NCBI GenBank assembly: GCA_946415265.1
Contig: CAMKRV010000009.1
Coordinates: 1-33,979 of the forward strand
DNA from: an uncultured Candidatus Saccharibacteria bacterium
Lineage (GTDB): Bacteria > Patescibacteriota > Saccharimonadia > Saccharimonadales > Saccharimonadaceae
Direction: 5' to 3'
DNA: 33,979 nucleotides
Positions within the stretch are counted from its first letter, which is position 1; every line of letters begins with the position of its first letter. A program made the translations under genes and the position numbers. The notes below the pieces were generated by a model, which had not been told where the DNA came from, ran no database searches, and saw only the letters and a program-made list of their open reading frames with translations. This document shows, in pieces, positions 9,770 to 18,037 of this stretch.

Positions 9770-11653
9770 ATGGCAACTACTGAATTTCAGATTTCAACTT
9801 ATATGCGAGCCAGACTTGAAACATGGGAATCCGACGTAAGCACAGCAAACAACACGTCAGTAGTTCACGCAAGAATCGTAATATGGCGTACAAATACTTG
9901 GAGCGGACAGACCTATTCATCAAGCGTACGCAGAATTATTTCGATAGATGGAACAACGGTCTGCGACTGGACTGGCGAAATTAGTCATTATAAATCTTAC
10001 GGAGAAATCGAGGTCGCCTCTGGCTCAAAAACTGTTACGCATAATAGTGATGGCTCAAAATCTGTCGGAGTCTCTGCTTCACTTCAAGACAATGTCGGAT
10101 CGTACTTTACCGGTAGCGGTTCTCTAACAATGGGGTTGACCACCATCGCCCGAGCTTCGCAACCATCAATAAACACATGGCCAGACAACTCTCCAAATTT
10201 CAATATTGGAGATACAATCACGATCCATATGAATCGTAAATCAACTAGCTTTACACACACAGTTAAGATCAATTACGGATCGTCATCTTATACGATTGCA
10301 ACTAACGTTGGAGACAACTGTACTCTGAACACGGCAAATATAGCTTCGCAACTTTATGCCCAAATGCCAGCCTCAACCTCATACAGTAACACGATTTCCG
10401 TGACAACCTATAATGGTTCAACGAACATCGGTACAAAGACTTGCGCTTATACCGCAAAAGCTGTCGAAACCAACGTAAAACCAACTTTCTCAAACTTTGC
10501 TTATCAAGATACCAATTCAACTATTACAACGATCACCGGCAATAACCAATATCTAGTGCAAGGCAAATCAAATCTACGAGTGATTATTAGTGCAGCAAAT
10601 AAAGCAACCGCCAAGTATAGTGCTTCAATTCTTAATTACAATGCGTCTATTTCTGGACTTTCAGCGTCAGCGGATTATACAACATCCGCCCTGAATATAG
10701 ATTTCTCAAGCAACGCATTTACTGCCGGAACGCAAACATTGTCAGTAAGAGCAACTGATTCGCGCGGATACTCCACTTCTGTAAGTAAAGATGTAACGGT
10801 GCTAGCTTATGTATCACCGGTTATAAATGCAACGGCAACACGCTTAAACAATTTCGAAAACCAAACCACACTCGTAATAAAAGGCTCCTATTCACCCCTT
10901 ACGATCAATGGAACTGCAAAGAATACAGTATTATCTGTCGAATATCGGTATAAAAAACAATCCACCTCTACATGGGGAGAATGGACTGCTATGACTGGAT
11001 TATCGCCAACTTCCTCCGGAGCATACACAACTACAAATAAAGTTTTAGATCTCGACAATAGCTCGGCTTATGATTTTGAAATTCGAGTAGCAGACAAGCT
11101 TGAAACGATTACTACTACACTAGTAGTATCAGTTGGTATTCCGATTTTTAGAATTGGTATAGATGGCTTTATCTACAACAACGAGCAACCACTCATGCCA
11201 AGCCATGTTGGACAAATCATTATGTCTACAACACTAAACACCGCAGCAAAAGTCAAAGCAATCTATGGTGGAACATGGGTAGCTTGGGGAGCTGGACGCG
11301 TACCGGTAGGAGTAGGTTCAAACGGAACGACAAACTACTCTAGCGCAAATGCAACAGGTGGTTCGGAAAAACACCGGCACGATTTTTGTATTGGTATGCA
11401 CGCGTTTTATGGCGCACTCGTCGATGATGACTGGGTTCAAGGCGCAAACGGCTCAGGTGCCTACTCCTATTCACAAGGAACTTTCTCAAAAAGTCTAAAC
11501 TGGAGCGGAAGCGCTTCGACGAAGAGGAATAATAGCTTGGGAACCAGTATGACCAGTTATTCAGAAACTTGCCGTAGATCATATGGCGATACGGACACTG
11601 GCGATAGTCGCCAACCGTACATTACCTGCTATATGTGGCGTAGAACTGCTTGA
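9770..11653 (+). CDS. DUF859-like phage minor structural/tail fibre protein
   Basis: Beta-rich repeats; C-terminal collar-like IYGGTWVAWGAGRVPVGVG...HRHDF...RQPYITCYMWRRTA. Confidence 0.75.
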   Translation: MATTEFQISTYMRARLETWESDVSTANNTSVVHARIVIWRTNTWSGQTYSSSVRRIISIDGTTVCDWTGEISHYKSYGEIEVASGSKTVTHNSDGSKSVGVSASLQDNVGSYFTGSGSLTMGLTTIARASQPSINTWPDNSPNFNIGDTITIHMNRKSTSFTHTVKINYGSSSYTIATNVGDNCTLNTANIASQLYAQMPASTSYSNTISVTTYNGSTNIGTKTCAYTAKAVETNVKPTFSNFAYQDTNSTITTITGNNQYLVQGKSNLRVIISAANKATAKYSASILNYNASISGLSASADYTTSALNIDFSSNAFTAGTQTLSVRATDSRGYSTSVSKDVTVLAYVSPVINATATRLNNFENQTTLVIKGSYSPLTINGTAKNTVLSVEYRYKKQSTSTWGEWTAMTGLSPTSSGAYTTTNKVLDLDNSSAYDFEIRVADKLETITTTLVVSVGIPIFRIGIDGFIYNNEQPLMPSHVGQIIMSTTLNTAAKVKAIYGGTWVAWGAGRVPVGVGSNGTTNYSSANATGGSEKHRHDFCIGMHAFYGALVDDDWVQGANGSGAYSYSQGTFSKSLNWSGSASTKRNNSLGTSMTSYSETCRRSYGDTDTGDSRQPYITCYMWRRTA

Positions 11654-11667
11654 ATTCCGTCTCATGA

Positions 11668-11673
11668 TATAAT
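11668..11673 (+). promoter_or_regulatory. Extended -10 (TGATATAAT) placing transcription start at about the ATG
   Basis: TATAAT ends 6 nt before ATG 11680. Confidence 0.55.
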
Positions 11674-11679
11674 AGAAGT

Positions 11680-12792
11680 ATGGTAAAAAGCGATTACCAA
11701 GATCGAGCTCGCGGCATGCTCGTCGGCCTCGCGGTTGGCGATGCTCTTGGTGCGCCCGTAGAATTCTTACCTGATCCGTCAGATGTTTATATTAAAGAAA
11801 TGGGCGATAAAATTGAACATTTCCACAAGAATTACCGCGTGCCAAAAGGTGTTTGGACTGACGATACGGAAATGGCGCTCTGTATGGCAGATAGTTTACT
11901 AGTCAACGAGGGATATGATTCGTATGACATCATGCGCAGATTCCAGGCCTGGAGTGAAGAAGGCTATCGAACATACGACGATAAGCCGGCCTGTGATGTA
12001 GGAATGCAGACATCTCGTGCTATTGACGAATTTATCGCTCACCCAGTAGTACCAAAAGATTATCCAAAAACCGAATCTGCCGGTAATGGCGCAATCATGC
12101 GTCTCGCGCCGATTATTATCGCCAATACTTTCTTAAATAAAAAATACCCAACCCTCCAAGATGGTTTTAAAAAAGGAAATCTTATAATTAATCCAAAAAA
12201 TGATGACGGAGAATTTATCGATCTAAAAGATATCACGCCTACGATCGATATGGCAGTTCTGTCATGTCGTGAAACGCACAATTCTATTGCCGCCGAGGCA
12301 ACGACAGCACTGTTTGCAACGATGCTTTACTGCGCCTTGCATGGGCTTCCTAAAAACCATATTGCTTCGTATTGTTCACGTTGGATTATGAATGAAGAAT
12401 ACGACCACTTTTATCTCGATAACTCCGAAAAACTAATAAATAGAGCTTTAGAAAAAGACGGGGAGAAACTATGCAATCTCGGCGGATACATCGTTGATGC
12501 CTTTGCTATTGCTCTCTGGGGTTTGATGAACTTCAATAATTTCAAAGATGGCATGATGGCAGTAATTAGATTAGGTGGAGACACCGATACTAATGGCGCA
12601 ATCTATGGCCAACTCGCAGGTGCTTATTATGGCTATAATGCGATACCTGAAGAATGGCGAAAAGAAGTTTATCTATCTGACGAGTTAGTCGAAATAGCCG
12701 ATAATCTGCTTAAAATACCAAAATGTCCAATTATTAGAACCAGATTTGAAGATGATAAATACTTTAACGAGCCAGATGAAAGGAGAATTTAA
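11680..12792 (+). CDS. ADP-ribosylglycohydrolase (DraG/ARH family)
   Basis: GMLVGLAVGDALGAPVEF, WTDDTEMALCMADSL, GNGAIMRLAP, RLGGDTDTNGAIYGQLAGAYYG. Confidence 0.93.
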   Translation: MVKSDYQDRARGMLVGLAVGDALGAPVEFLPDPSDVYIKEMGDKIEHFHKNYRVPKGVWTDDTEMALCMADSLLVNEGYDSYDIMRRFQAWSEEGYRTYDDKPACDVGMQTSRAIDEFIAHPVVPKDYPKTESAGNGAIMRLAPIIIANTFLNKKYPTLQDGFKKGNLIINPKNDDGEFIDLKDITPTIDMAVLSCRETHNSIAAEATTALFATMLYCALHGLPKNHIASYCSRWIMNEEYDHFYLDNSEKLINRALEKDGEKLCNLGGYIVDAFAIALWGLMNFNNFKDGMMAVIRLGGDTDTNGAIYGQLAGAYYGYNAIPEEWRKEVYLSDELVEIADNLLKIPKCPIIRTRFEDDKYFNEPDERRI

Positions 12793-12798
12793 TTTATT

Positions 12799-13506
12799 AT
12801 GGGTATTTTTAAGCGCGAAAAGAAGTTTTGGCTAGTTGACCTCAACAGAATAGAGTCAATCATAGCTTATTTTTATGATAAAGATAATAATCTACCGCCC
12901 GGATATGGACCAGTAATTCTCCAAGCCTTATCTACTATTAATCACTTCTGTAGTAGTTATGTTGCGCTGGACCAAACTCCAGACAAAGAAGAAACAAAAG
13001 TCATGGCGCTTAATTCTCTGGGATTTATCGAAAAATCCCTCGCCCACGATAATGGCGAGTATCACGAAAAGTTTACACATCATTTAGTTGAATACTGGTC
13101 AGACTATCTGGAAAATGAAGACGACAAAGATGTTCTTTCATTTCTACTACGATGCTCCATTGTGTCTGGAATCTTTAAGTTTTATTATCAATACAAAAAA
13201 TACGGAACTGATCCGAGTAAAAATGAAGAATATGCCAAAATTACAGATGATCTGCTAGAGATCTTAGATAATAACGGTACGACCTATGACTTAATTGGGT
13301 ACCTGAATGAAAGGAATCTAAAGAATAAAGAAGATAATCTACTATTCTTACTCCAGGGCTTTTCTGCAATTTGCATAAAAAAGGGTTACAGGCCGTCATG
13401 TGATAATAAAAAGCTCGATAGACTTTTCGATAACTTTGAGAAGAATCAACTAGAAAAACTAAAGAGAGGCGCTTATTTTAGCTCATCTAAATATCTGCAT
13501 ACATAA
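12799..13506 (+). CDS. Hypothetical protein, 235 aa
   Basis: ORF 6 nt downstream of the ADP-ribosylglycohydrolase stop. Confidence 0.6.
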   Translation: MGIFKREKKFWLVDLNRIESIIAYFYDKDNNLPPGYGPVILQALSTINHFCSSYVALDQTPDKEETKVMALNSLGFIEKSLAHDNGEYHEKFTHHLVEYWSDYLENEDDKDVLSFLLRCSIVSGIFKFYYQYKKYGTDPSKNEEYAKITDDLLEILDNNGTTYDLIGYLNERNLKNKEDNLLFLLQGFSAICIKKGYRPSCDNKKLDRLFDNFEKNQLEKLKRGAYFSSSKYLHT

Positions 13507-13510
13507 AGCC

Positions 13511-13751
13511 AAGTAGCCTTTCCTGAGCCGACGCATTTATAGATAAAACGATAATCGCGAGGAATTACCGTCTGGCGATTGAATGTGCTAGACGCTTTTA
13601 TCGCCAATTAATTAATTGCGGCCGTCGGCTCGGGAAAAACTACTTAGATCCTGTTCCGGCTTAACCTCCCGACAACAATATAATTATTAGTGGAGTAATT
13701 ACCTTGGCTCGTTTGGTTAAGCCGGAGCATATATGGCAAAGAATTAGGATC
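13511..13751. other. Highly structured non-coding region with two large stem-loops
   Basis: 23-nt arms 13511-13533/13623-13645 (two mismatches, one G-T); perfect 12-bp arms TCCGGCTTAACC 13655-13666/GGTTAAGCCGGA 13715-13726; GATCCT/AGGATC outer clamp; TAATTATT/AGTAATTA inner hairpin. Confidence 0.65.
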
Positions 13752-13866
13752 AGGTTTTCATAATGATTCCTCCTAGATTAGTTTGATATTGGATGTACTA
13801 ATGGGTTGACCATTCTGAAACCATTCTCAACGAAATTGCGAATATTGAATAACGGCTCCAACGAAA

Positions 13867-13915
13867 AACACCTCGTCTCACGTAGTCAATTGACTAAATG
13901 AAACGAGGTGTTTCT
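13867..13915 (-). terminator. Terminator hairpin downstream of tRNA-Thr
   Basis: Minus strand AAACACCTCGT ... ACGAGGTGTTTTT. Confidence 0.65.
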
Positions 13916-13924
13916 GATGCTATA

Positions 13925-14000
13925 TGGAGCCGCCAACCAGGTTTGAACTGGTGACCTTCGCCTTACCATGGCGACGCTCTACCAACTGAGCTATAGCGGC
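13925..14000 (-). tRNA. tRNA-Thr(GGT)
   Basis: 76 nt; acceptor GCCGCTA/TGGCGGC, anticodon arm TCGCC-ATGGTAA-GGCGA, T-arm ACCAGTTCAAACCTGGT, CCA encoded. Confidence 0.93.
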
Positions 14001-14055
14001 ATAACCAAAATGTACTTTTTCTCCGCCTAAATCGCTTCAGAGGTGGCACCATGGT

Positions 14056-14094
14056 CTTACCATGGATGCGCTCTACCAACTGAGCTATCGCGGC
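14056..14094 (-). pseudogene. Truncated tRNA-Thr copy (5' half to anticodon loop)
   Basis: GCCGCGATAGCTCAGTTGGTAGAGCGCATCCATGGTAAG matches the tRNA-Thr 5' half, then diverges; no T-arm or 3' acceptor. Confidence 0.75.
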
Positions 14095-14213
14095 ATACAA
14101 CCATAATATCATATTTCGGTACAAAAATAAACTATATTTATTGACTGTTCTTAAAGAGTATGTAATTATTATGCCAAGCCTCGTACATATCAGGAGTTTA
14201 GTCGTCGGCGGGG

Positions 14214-14501
14214 GTGGTCACAATCAAACATGACACAATTAAAAGAGGCCTTCGTAGCATGAACGAAGAAGTCACACTTATCACAACGAGATACTGTAAA
14301 AATAGGAATATTCCATTGTGTACTATTGAAGAGTGGGCAAACAGCGACTTCTGGATTTATCAGTGTGCCGCACTTTATGCTTCTAATGGAAAACCAGAAA
14401 AAGAATATACATTAATTATCGAAAATCTCTGTAAAAGTTCCGACGATTTCGTAAAACAATTAGCAAAAGAAATTCACGCTCAACAAAATAACAACGACTA
14501 A
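14214..14501 (+). CDS. Small hypothetical protein (GTG start; ATG alternative at 14259)
   Basis: 95-aa ORF followed by a strong terminator; start uncertain. Confidence 0.5.
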   Translation: MVTIKHDTIKRGLRSMNEEVTLITTRYCKNRNIPLCTIEEWANSDFWIYQCAALYASNGKPEKEYTLIIENLCKSSDDFVKQLAKEIHAQQNNND

Positions 14502-14518
14502 ACTCCACCCATAAATCC

Positions 14519-14541
14519 AGCCCGCTAAAAAAGCGGGCTTA
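14519..14541 (+). terminator. Rho-independent terminator-like hairpin
   Basis: AGCCCGCT aaaaa AGCGGGCT TAT. Confidence 0.6.
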
Positions 14542-14647
14542 TACTATTCTTCTCATCATAAGAACGCAAAAAGTTCCCCTAAAGTCATAGTACTGTAAAT
14601 CTTTTACTAAAAGAAAAAAGACCCTTCAGGTCTATTTCATTTACTGA

Positions 14648-14666
14648 TGCTGGAAGTAAGACTCGA
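14648..14666 (-). pseudogene. Partial copy of tRNA-Tyr 3' end
   Basis: tgctggaagtaagactcga vs tgctggaagtaggactcga (14719-14737): 18/19 identical, diverging at the T-loop. Confidence 0.65.
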
Positions 14667-14715
14667 TTGGAGCAAAGTGACAACGATGTCCTGTTTTTCA
14701 ACAACCTGTCAAGGT

Positions 14716-14800
14716 TGGTGCTGGAAGTAGGACTCGAACCTACGAAGCCCGAAGGCGAGAGATTTACAGTCTCTTGTCATTGCCACTAGACGATTCCAGC
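14716..14800 (-). tRNA. tRNA-Tyr(GTA)
   Basis: Acceptor GCTGGAA/TTCCAGC, anticodon arm AGAGA-CTGTAAA-TCTCT, long variable arm, CCA encoded. Confidence 0.93.
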
Positions 14801-14841
14801 ACTGATATAATTATAGCAAAATTATCTAAAAAAGCAACAAA

Positions 14842-15615
14842 CTAAATCCGCTTTCGCCCCACATGCTGCTTGATAATCTTTGGTGTAGCTTTTTTGGCAC
14901 TAGATTTCACAACTTTACGCGTAGCTGCACCAGCCTGCATCATTTTCGCCCGCGCCTCACGCGTACGTTTCACGGCAGTACGTTTTGCCTTAGCCGCATT
15001 ATCCTTCGCAATTTGCTCTTCAATGCGCGCAGCAGTAGCCGTAGCCGCTTCAGTATCTTCTGCCGCCTCGTACAAGGCCAAAATCTGCCTCAGAGTAGAA
15101 ACTTTCGGATCAAGTTCATACGCGTTTTCCAAAGCTTCCACTGCCTTTTTAGTACTACCTAATTTTTCTTGAGCCTTTGCCAACGCAATATATCTCGCTG
15201 GCACATCGCCTTCCATCGCAATTGCCTGCTCAAATGCCATTGCAGCTTTTTCATATGCTCCAGTCTCTAAGTAAATCAAGCCAACGTTATGAATAGAAGC
15301 CGGGTTGCTATCTAAAGACTGCGCAATTTCAAAACATTCCACCGCTTCATCATATTTTTGACCCTTAGCATATAAAATACCGAGCCTATTATACGCCGCC
15401 GCATTTTTTTCATCAAATTTCAAAATAGTAAGTAAGGCCTTTTCCGCTCGAAACGGCTTTCGCTCCTTCATCGAAGTCTGCGCAATCTGCCACAGCTTTT
15501 TCATCTGCGCCGTATATTTAGGTGATTTCTCCTCTTCCTTCTTTGCGCGTGGCTCCATCGGAAAAAAGAAAATCAAATAGACGATAAAAATCAATATTGC
15601 AAATATCGCAACCAT
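14842..15615 (-). CDS. TPR-repeat protein with N-terminal membrane anchor
   Basis: Hydrophobic N-terminus; TPR units AAAYNRLGILYAKGQKYDEAVECFEIAQSLD; basic Ala/Lys C-tail. Confidence 0.8.
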   Translation of the reverse strand: MVAIFAILIFIVYLIFFFPMEPRAKKEEEKSPKYTAQMKKLWQIAQTSMKERKPFRAEKALLTILKFDEKNAAAYNRLGILYAKGQKYDEAVECFEIAQSLDSNPASIHNVGLIYLETGAYEKAAMAFEQAIAMEGDVPARYIALAKAQEKLGSTKKAVEALENAYELDPKVSTLRQILALYEAAEDTEAATATAARIEEQIAKDNAAKAKRTAVKRTREARAKMMQAGAATRKVVKSSAKKATPKIIKQHVGRKRI

Positions 15616-15624
15616 ACACCAATT

Positions 15625-16272
15625 TTAACACAAGTTAGATACAATTTGCAATTTTATATGTCCGTTTCGCAAAATCCCCTCATATGCCGCCAGAAATTGC
15701 GGTAGTTTTTTTACAAAAACATCTTTACCAGTCAAAAAATAAGTTTTATAAAACATCTCTATTGCTACGCCCAAAACTTCCAAAGCATACGCCCGCACAC
15801 CATCCTTTTTTTTCGTAATCTCTTCAGCTAAGCTCACCAAATCCGCCGGCTTTGCCACCATTAAGCGCTTTGCTAAATCTTTTACTTTTTCATCCGCATT
15901 AATCCCACCATCAATCGCTCTATGCTCTCGCAAAAAATACACCGCCGCCCGACTCAGTATCGTCGGCAATAATTTAGACGGGCTATCTGTAATCAGCACA
16001 AAATGTACTTTATCGCCCGGCTCTTCCAAGTTCTTTAAGAACGCATTTGCTGCCGCATCACTCATTACATCCGCTGGACGTATTACTACAAAAACATCCC
16101 CTACTTGCCGCACACTAATTCTTTGCGTAGCTTCACGTACCTGTTCTATAGTAATTACACTTTTTTCTTCCGGCTGCAAAACAATCGCATTTTTTATTTT
16201 TACCGGTGTATCTTTCGGCACCACAAACACCGCCGTACCAGTTTTTTTAGCTATTTCAGCAATTTCACTCAT
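15625..16272 (-). CDS. holB: DNA polymerase III delta'-like subunit
   Basis: VVIRPADVMSDAAANAFLKNLEEPGDKVHFVLITDSPSKLLPTILSRA; likely start MSEIAEIAKK at 16272 overlapping the upstream stop. Confidence 0.75.
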   Translation of the reverse strand: MSEIAEIAKKTGTAVFVVPKDTPVKIKNAIVLQPEEKSVITIEQVREATQRISVRQVGDVFVVIRPADVMSDAAANAFLKNLEEPGDKVHFVLITDSPSKLLPTILSRAAVYFLREHRAIDGGINADEKVKDLAKRLMVAKPADLVSLAEEITKKKDGVRAYALEVLGVAIEMFYKTYFLTGKDVFVKKLPQFLAAYEGILRNGHIKLQIVSNLC

Positions 16273-17161
16273 CTGCTCGAAAAACATCCGCAAACTCCTT
16301 CGGTAATTTTGCCTCAAACGTTACGCGTTTATCGCCTGGTAAAGTTATCTCTAACTTATTAGCATGTAGGTATAGTCTATCCGCCTTTTTCTCACCATAT
16401 ATTGGATCACCCAATATCGGATGCCCTAGATATTTCATATGTACCCTCAGCTGGTGCGTCCGCCCGGTAGTCGGCCTCAGCTCCACTAAACTATATTTGT
16501 CATTACTCTTCAAAACCTTATAATATGTTTCCGATGCCTTACCGTTTGGGTCCACCCGGAACGTAGTCGGCCTTTTCAGATCACGCGCAATTGGCAAATC
16601 TATCTTTGCCTCATCCAATTTTGGCCGACCAGACACCACGGCGTAATAAGTTTTGTGCGTTGTGCGATCTTGAAATTGTTTTTTCAAAAATTCTTGCACT
16701 TCTGGACTTTTTGCCATTATCACTACGCCACTGGTGTCTCTATCTAGTCGATGCACTAACAATCCATAATTCTCCAAAGTTTTCTCCGGGCAATACTGTG
16801 CCCGCGGCATAGAAAGTAATCCCGCCGGCTTATCCAGTACTACTACATTGCCATCTTCATAAATCACTTCCGGCACTAAATCAGCATTTTTAATTGTATC
16901 CGGCACTTTCAAATCAATCTTTACACCACGCTCAAACTTTTGGTTAGCCTTTTTTGCTATGTCGCCATCCACCGTCACAAAACCAAATTCAATGAACTTT
17001 TGCAGAGAAGATCTGTTGTAGCTCTTATAACATTCGCCCATTAAAATATCTAGCCTTACCTTCTCCGGCTTTTCCGCTTCTTCCGCCAATTTCACATCGC
17101 CATTTATCACTCGCGACATCTCTGGCTTACTAAATTTCTTCCCTGTTCGTATCATATACAA
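16265..17161 (-). CDS. RluA-family pseudouridine synthase
   Basis: LLVHRLDRDTSGVVIMAKS, RPTTGRTHQLRVHMKYLGHPILGDPIYG, S4-like N-terminus. Confidence 0.93.
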   Translation of the reverse strand: MYMIRTGKKFSKPEMSRVINGDVKLAEEAEKPEKVRLDILMGECYKSYNRSSLQKFIEFGFVTVDGDIAKKANQKFERGVKIDLKVPDTIKNADLVPEVIYEDGNVVVLDKPAGLLSMPRAQYCPEKTLENYGLLVHRLDRDTSGVVIMAKSPEVQEFLKKQFQDRTTHKTYYAVVSGRPKLDEAKIDLPIARDLKRPTTFRVDPNGKASETYYKVLKSNDKYSLVELRPTTGRTHQLRVHMKYLGHPILGDPIYGEKKADRLYLHANKLEITLPGDKRVTFEAKLPKEFADVFRADE

Positions 17162-17177
17162 ATTATACCATATATGT

Positions 17178-17183
17178 TATAAT
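17178..17183 (+). promoter_or_regulatory. Predicted -10 for the HD hydrolase gene
   Basis: TATAAT; predicted start about 17190, just before GGTGGGAG. Confidence 0.6.
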
Positions 17184-17222
17184 ATGGCCAAGGTGGGAGT
17201 ATTTTTACAGGGAGGTGTTTAT

Positions 17223-17912
17223 ATGATTGACTTTGAGACTATGAAAAACCTGAGAGAAAAACGCGACAAAGTCAAGAAAAACGACACTCATGATATGACC
17301 GTTTTTCTTAGAGGCTTTTGCAGCGACAAGCACAATCCCAAGCCAGAAACTTTACGCGCTCTTGGATACGCGCGTAAAAAACACCAGAACCAATTTAGAG
17401 ACAATGGTGAACCTTACATAGTTCATCCTCTCTCTATGGCCTGCTTCGCTATCGGACTCGGACTCACAGACGACAATCTGCTTGCCGTCATCCTACTGCA
17501 TGACATTTGCGAAGACACCGGTACCGCAGTCAGCGATTTACCCAACAACGAAATCGTCAAGCATGGGGTCAAGTATATGACCATTCAAAAATTGCCGAGC
17601 GACGAAGATAAAGCCGAAACCAAAAGACGCTATTATTGGTCATTATTGGAGGATAAAAACGCTCTTATCTGTAAGGCTTTAGACCGCTATTCCAATCTCA
17701 ACGATATGCTCGGAGTCTTCGAACCCGAACGTATCATTAAGAATGTCCGCGAAACACACAACTTGCTACTGCCGGTTCTAAAACAAGCCAGAGATATATA
17801 CCCCGAATATACCAACGAAATCCATATCCTACGCAAGATTCTTCGCAATCTAAATAATAATCTTGCAATTGTATTCGGAGTAGATCTTTACGCCGAACAG
17901 GACAACCAATAA
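17223..17912 (+). CDS. Stand-alone RelA/SpoT-type HD hydrolase (small alarmone hydrolase-like)
   Basis: ARKKHQNQFRDNGEPYIVHPLSMACFAIGLGLTDDNLLAVILLHDICEDTG, no synthetase domain; SD GGGAGGTG ahead of ATG 17223. Confidence 0.85.
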   Translation: MIDFETMKNLREKRDKVKKNDTHDMTVFLRGFCSDKHNPKPETLRALGYARKKHQNQFRDNGEPYIVHPLSMACFAIGLGLTDDNLLAVILLHDICEDTGTAVSDLPNNEIVKHGVKYMTIQKLPSDEDKAETKRRYYWSLLEDKNALICKALDRYSNLNDMLGVFEPERIIKNVRETHNLLLPVLKQARDIYPEYTNEIHILRKILRNLNNNLAIVFGVDLYAEQDNQ

Positions 17913-17929
17913 TCACATCTCCCACCCAA

Positions 17930-17958
17930 AATCCCGACCATTTCGGCCGGGATTTTTT
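17930..17958. terminator. Bidirectional-type terminator hairpin
   Basis: AATCCCG ... CGGGATT TTTT, A-tract on the other side. Confidence 0.75.
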
Positions 17959-17994
17959 CAAGATCAGGGCACACAAAAACACCCATCTCTCTTC

Positions 17995-18023
17995 ATTATA
18001 TCACACTTATGCTATTTTGTCAA
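17995..18023 (-). promoter_or_regulatory. Consensus sigma70-type promoter TTGACA-17-TATAAT with TGn
   Basis: Minus strand TTGACAAAATAGCATAAGTGTGATATAAT; no minus-strand gene downstream before a terminator. Confidence 0.7.
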
Positions 18024-18037
18024 CTTATATCCACAAA

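Noticed and set aside
14056-14094. Second functional tRNA-Thr
   Set aside because: Lacks paired anticodon stem, T-arm and 3' acceptor strand.
17737-17982. Minus-strand 81-aa ORF downstream of the orphan promoter at about 18.0 kb
   Set aside because: Spans a terminator and overlaps the HD gene antisense; no SD or coding character.
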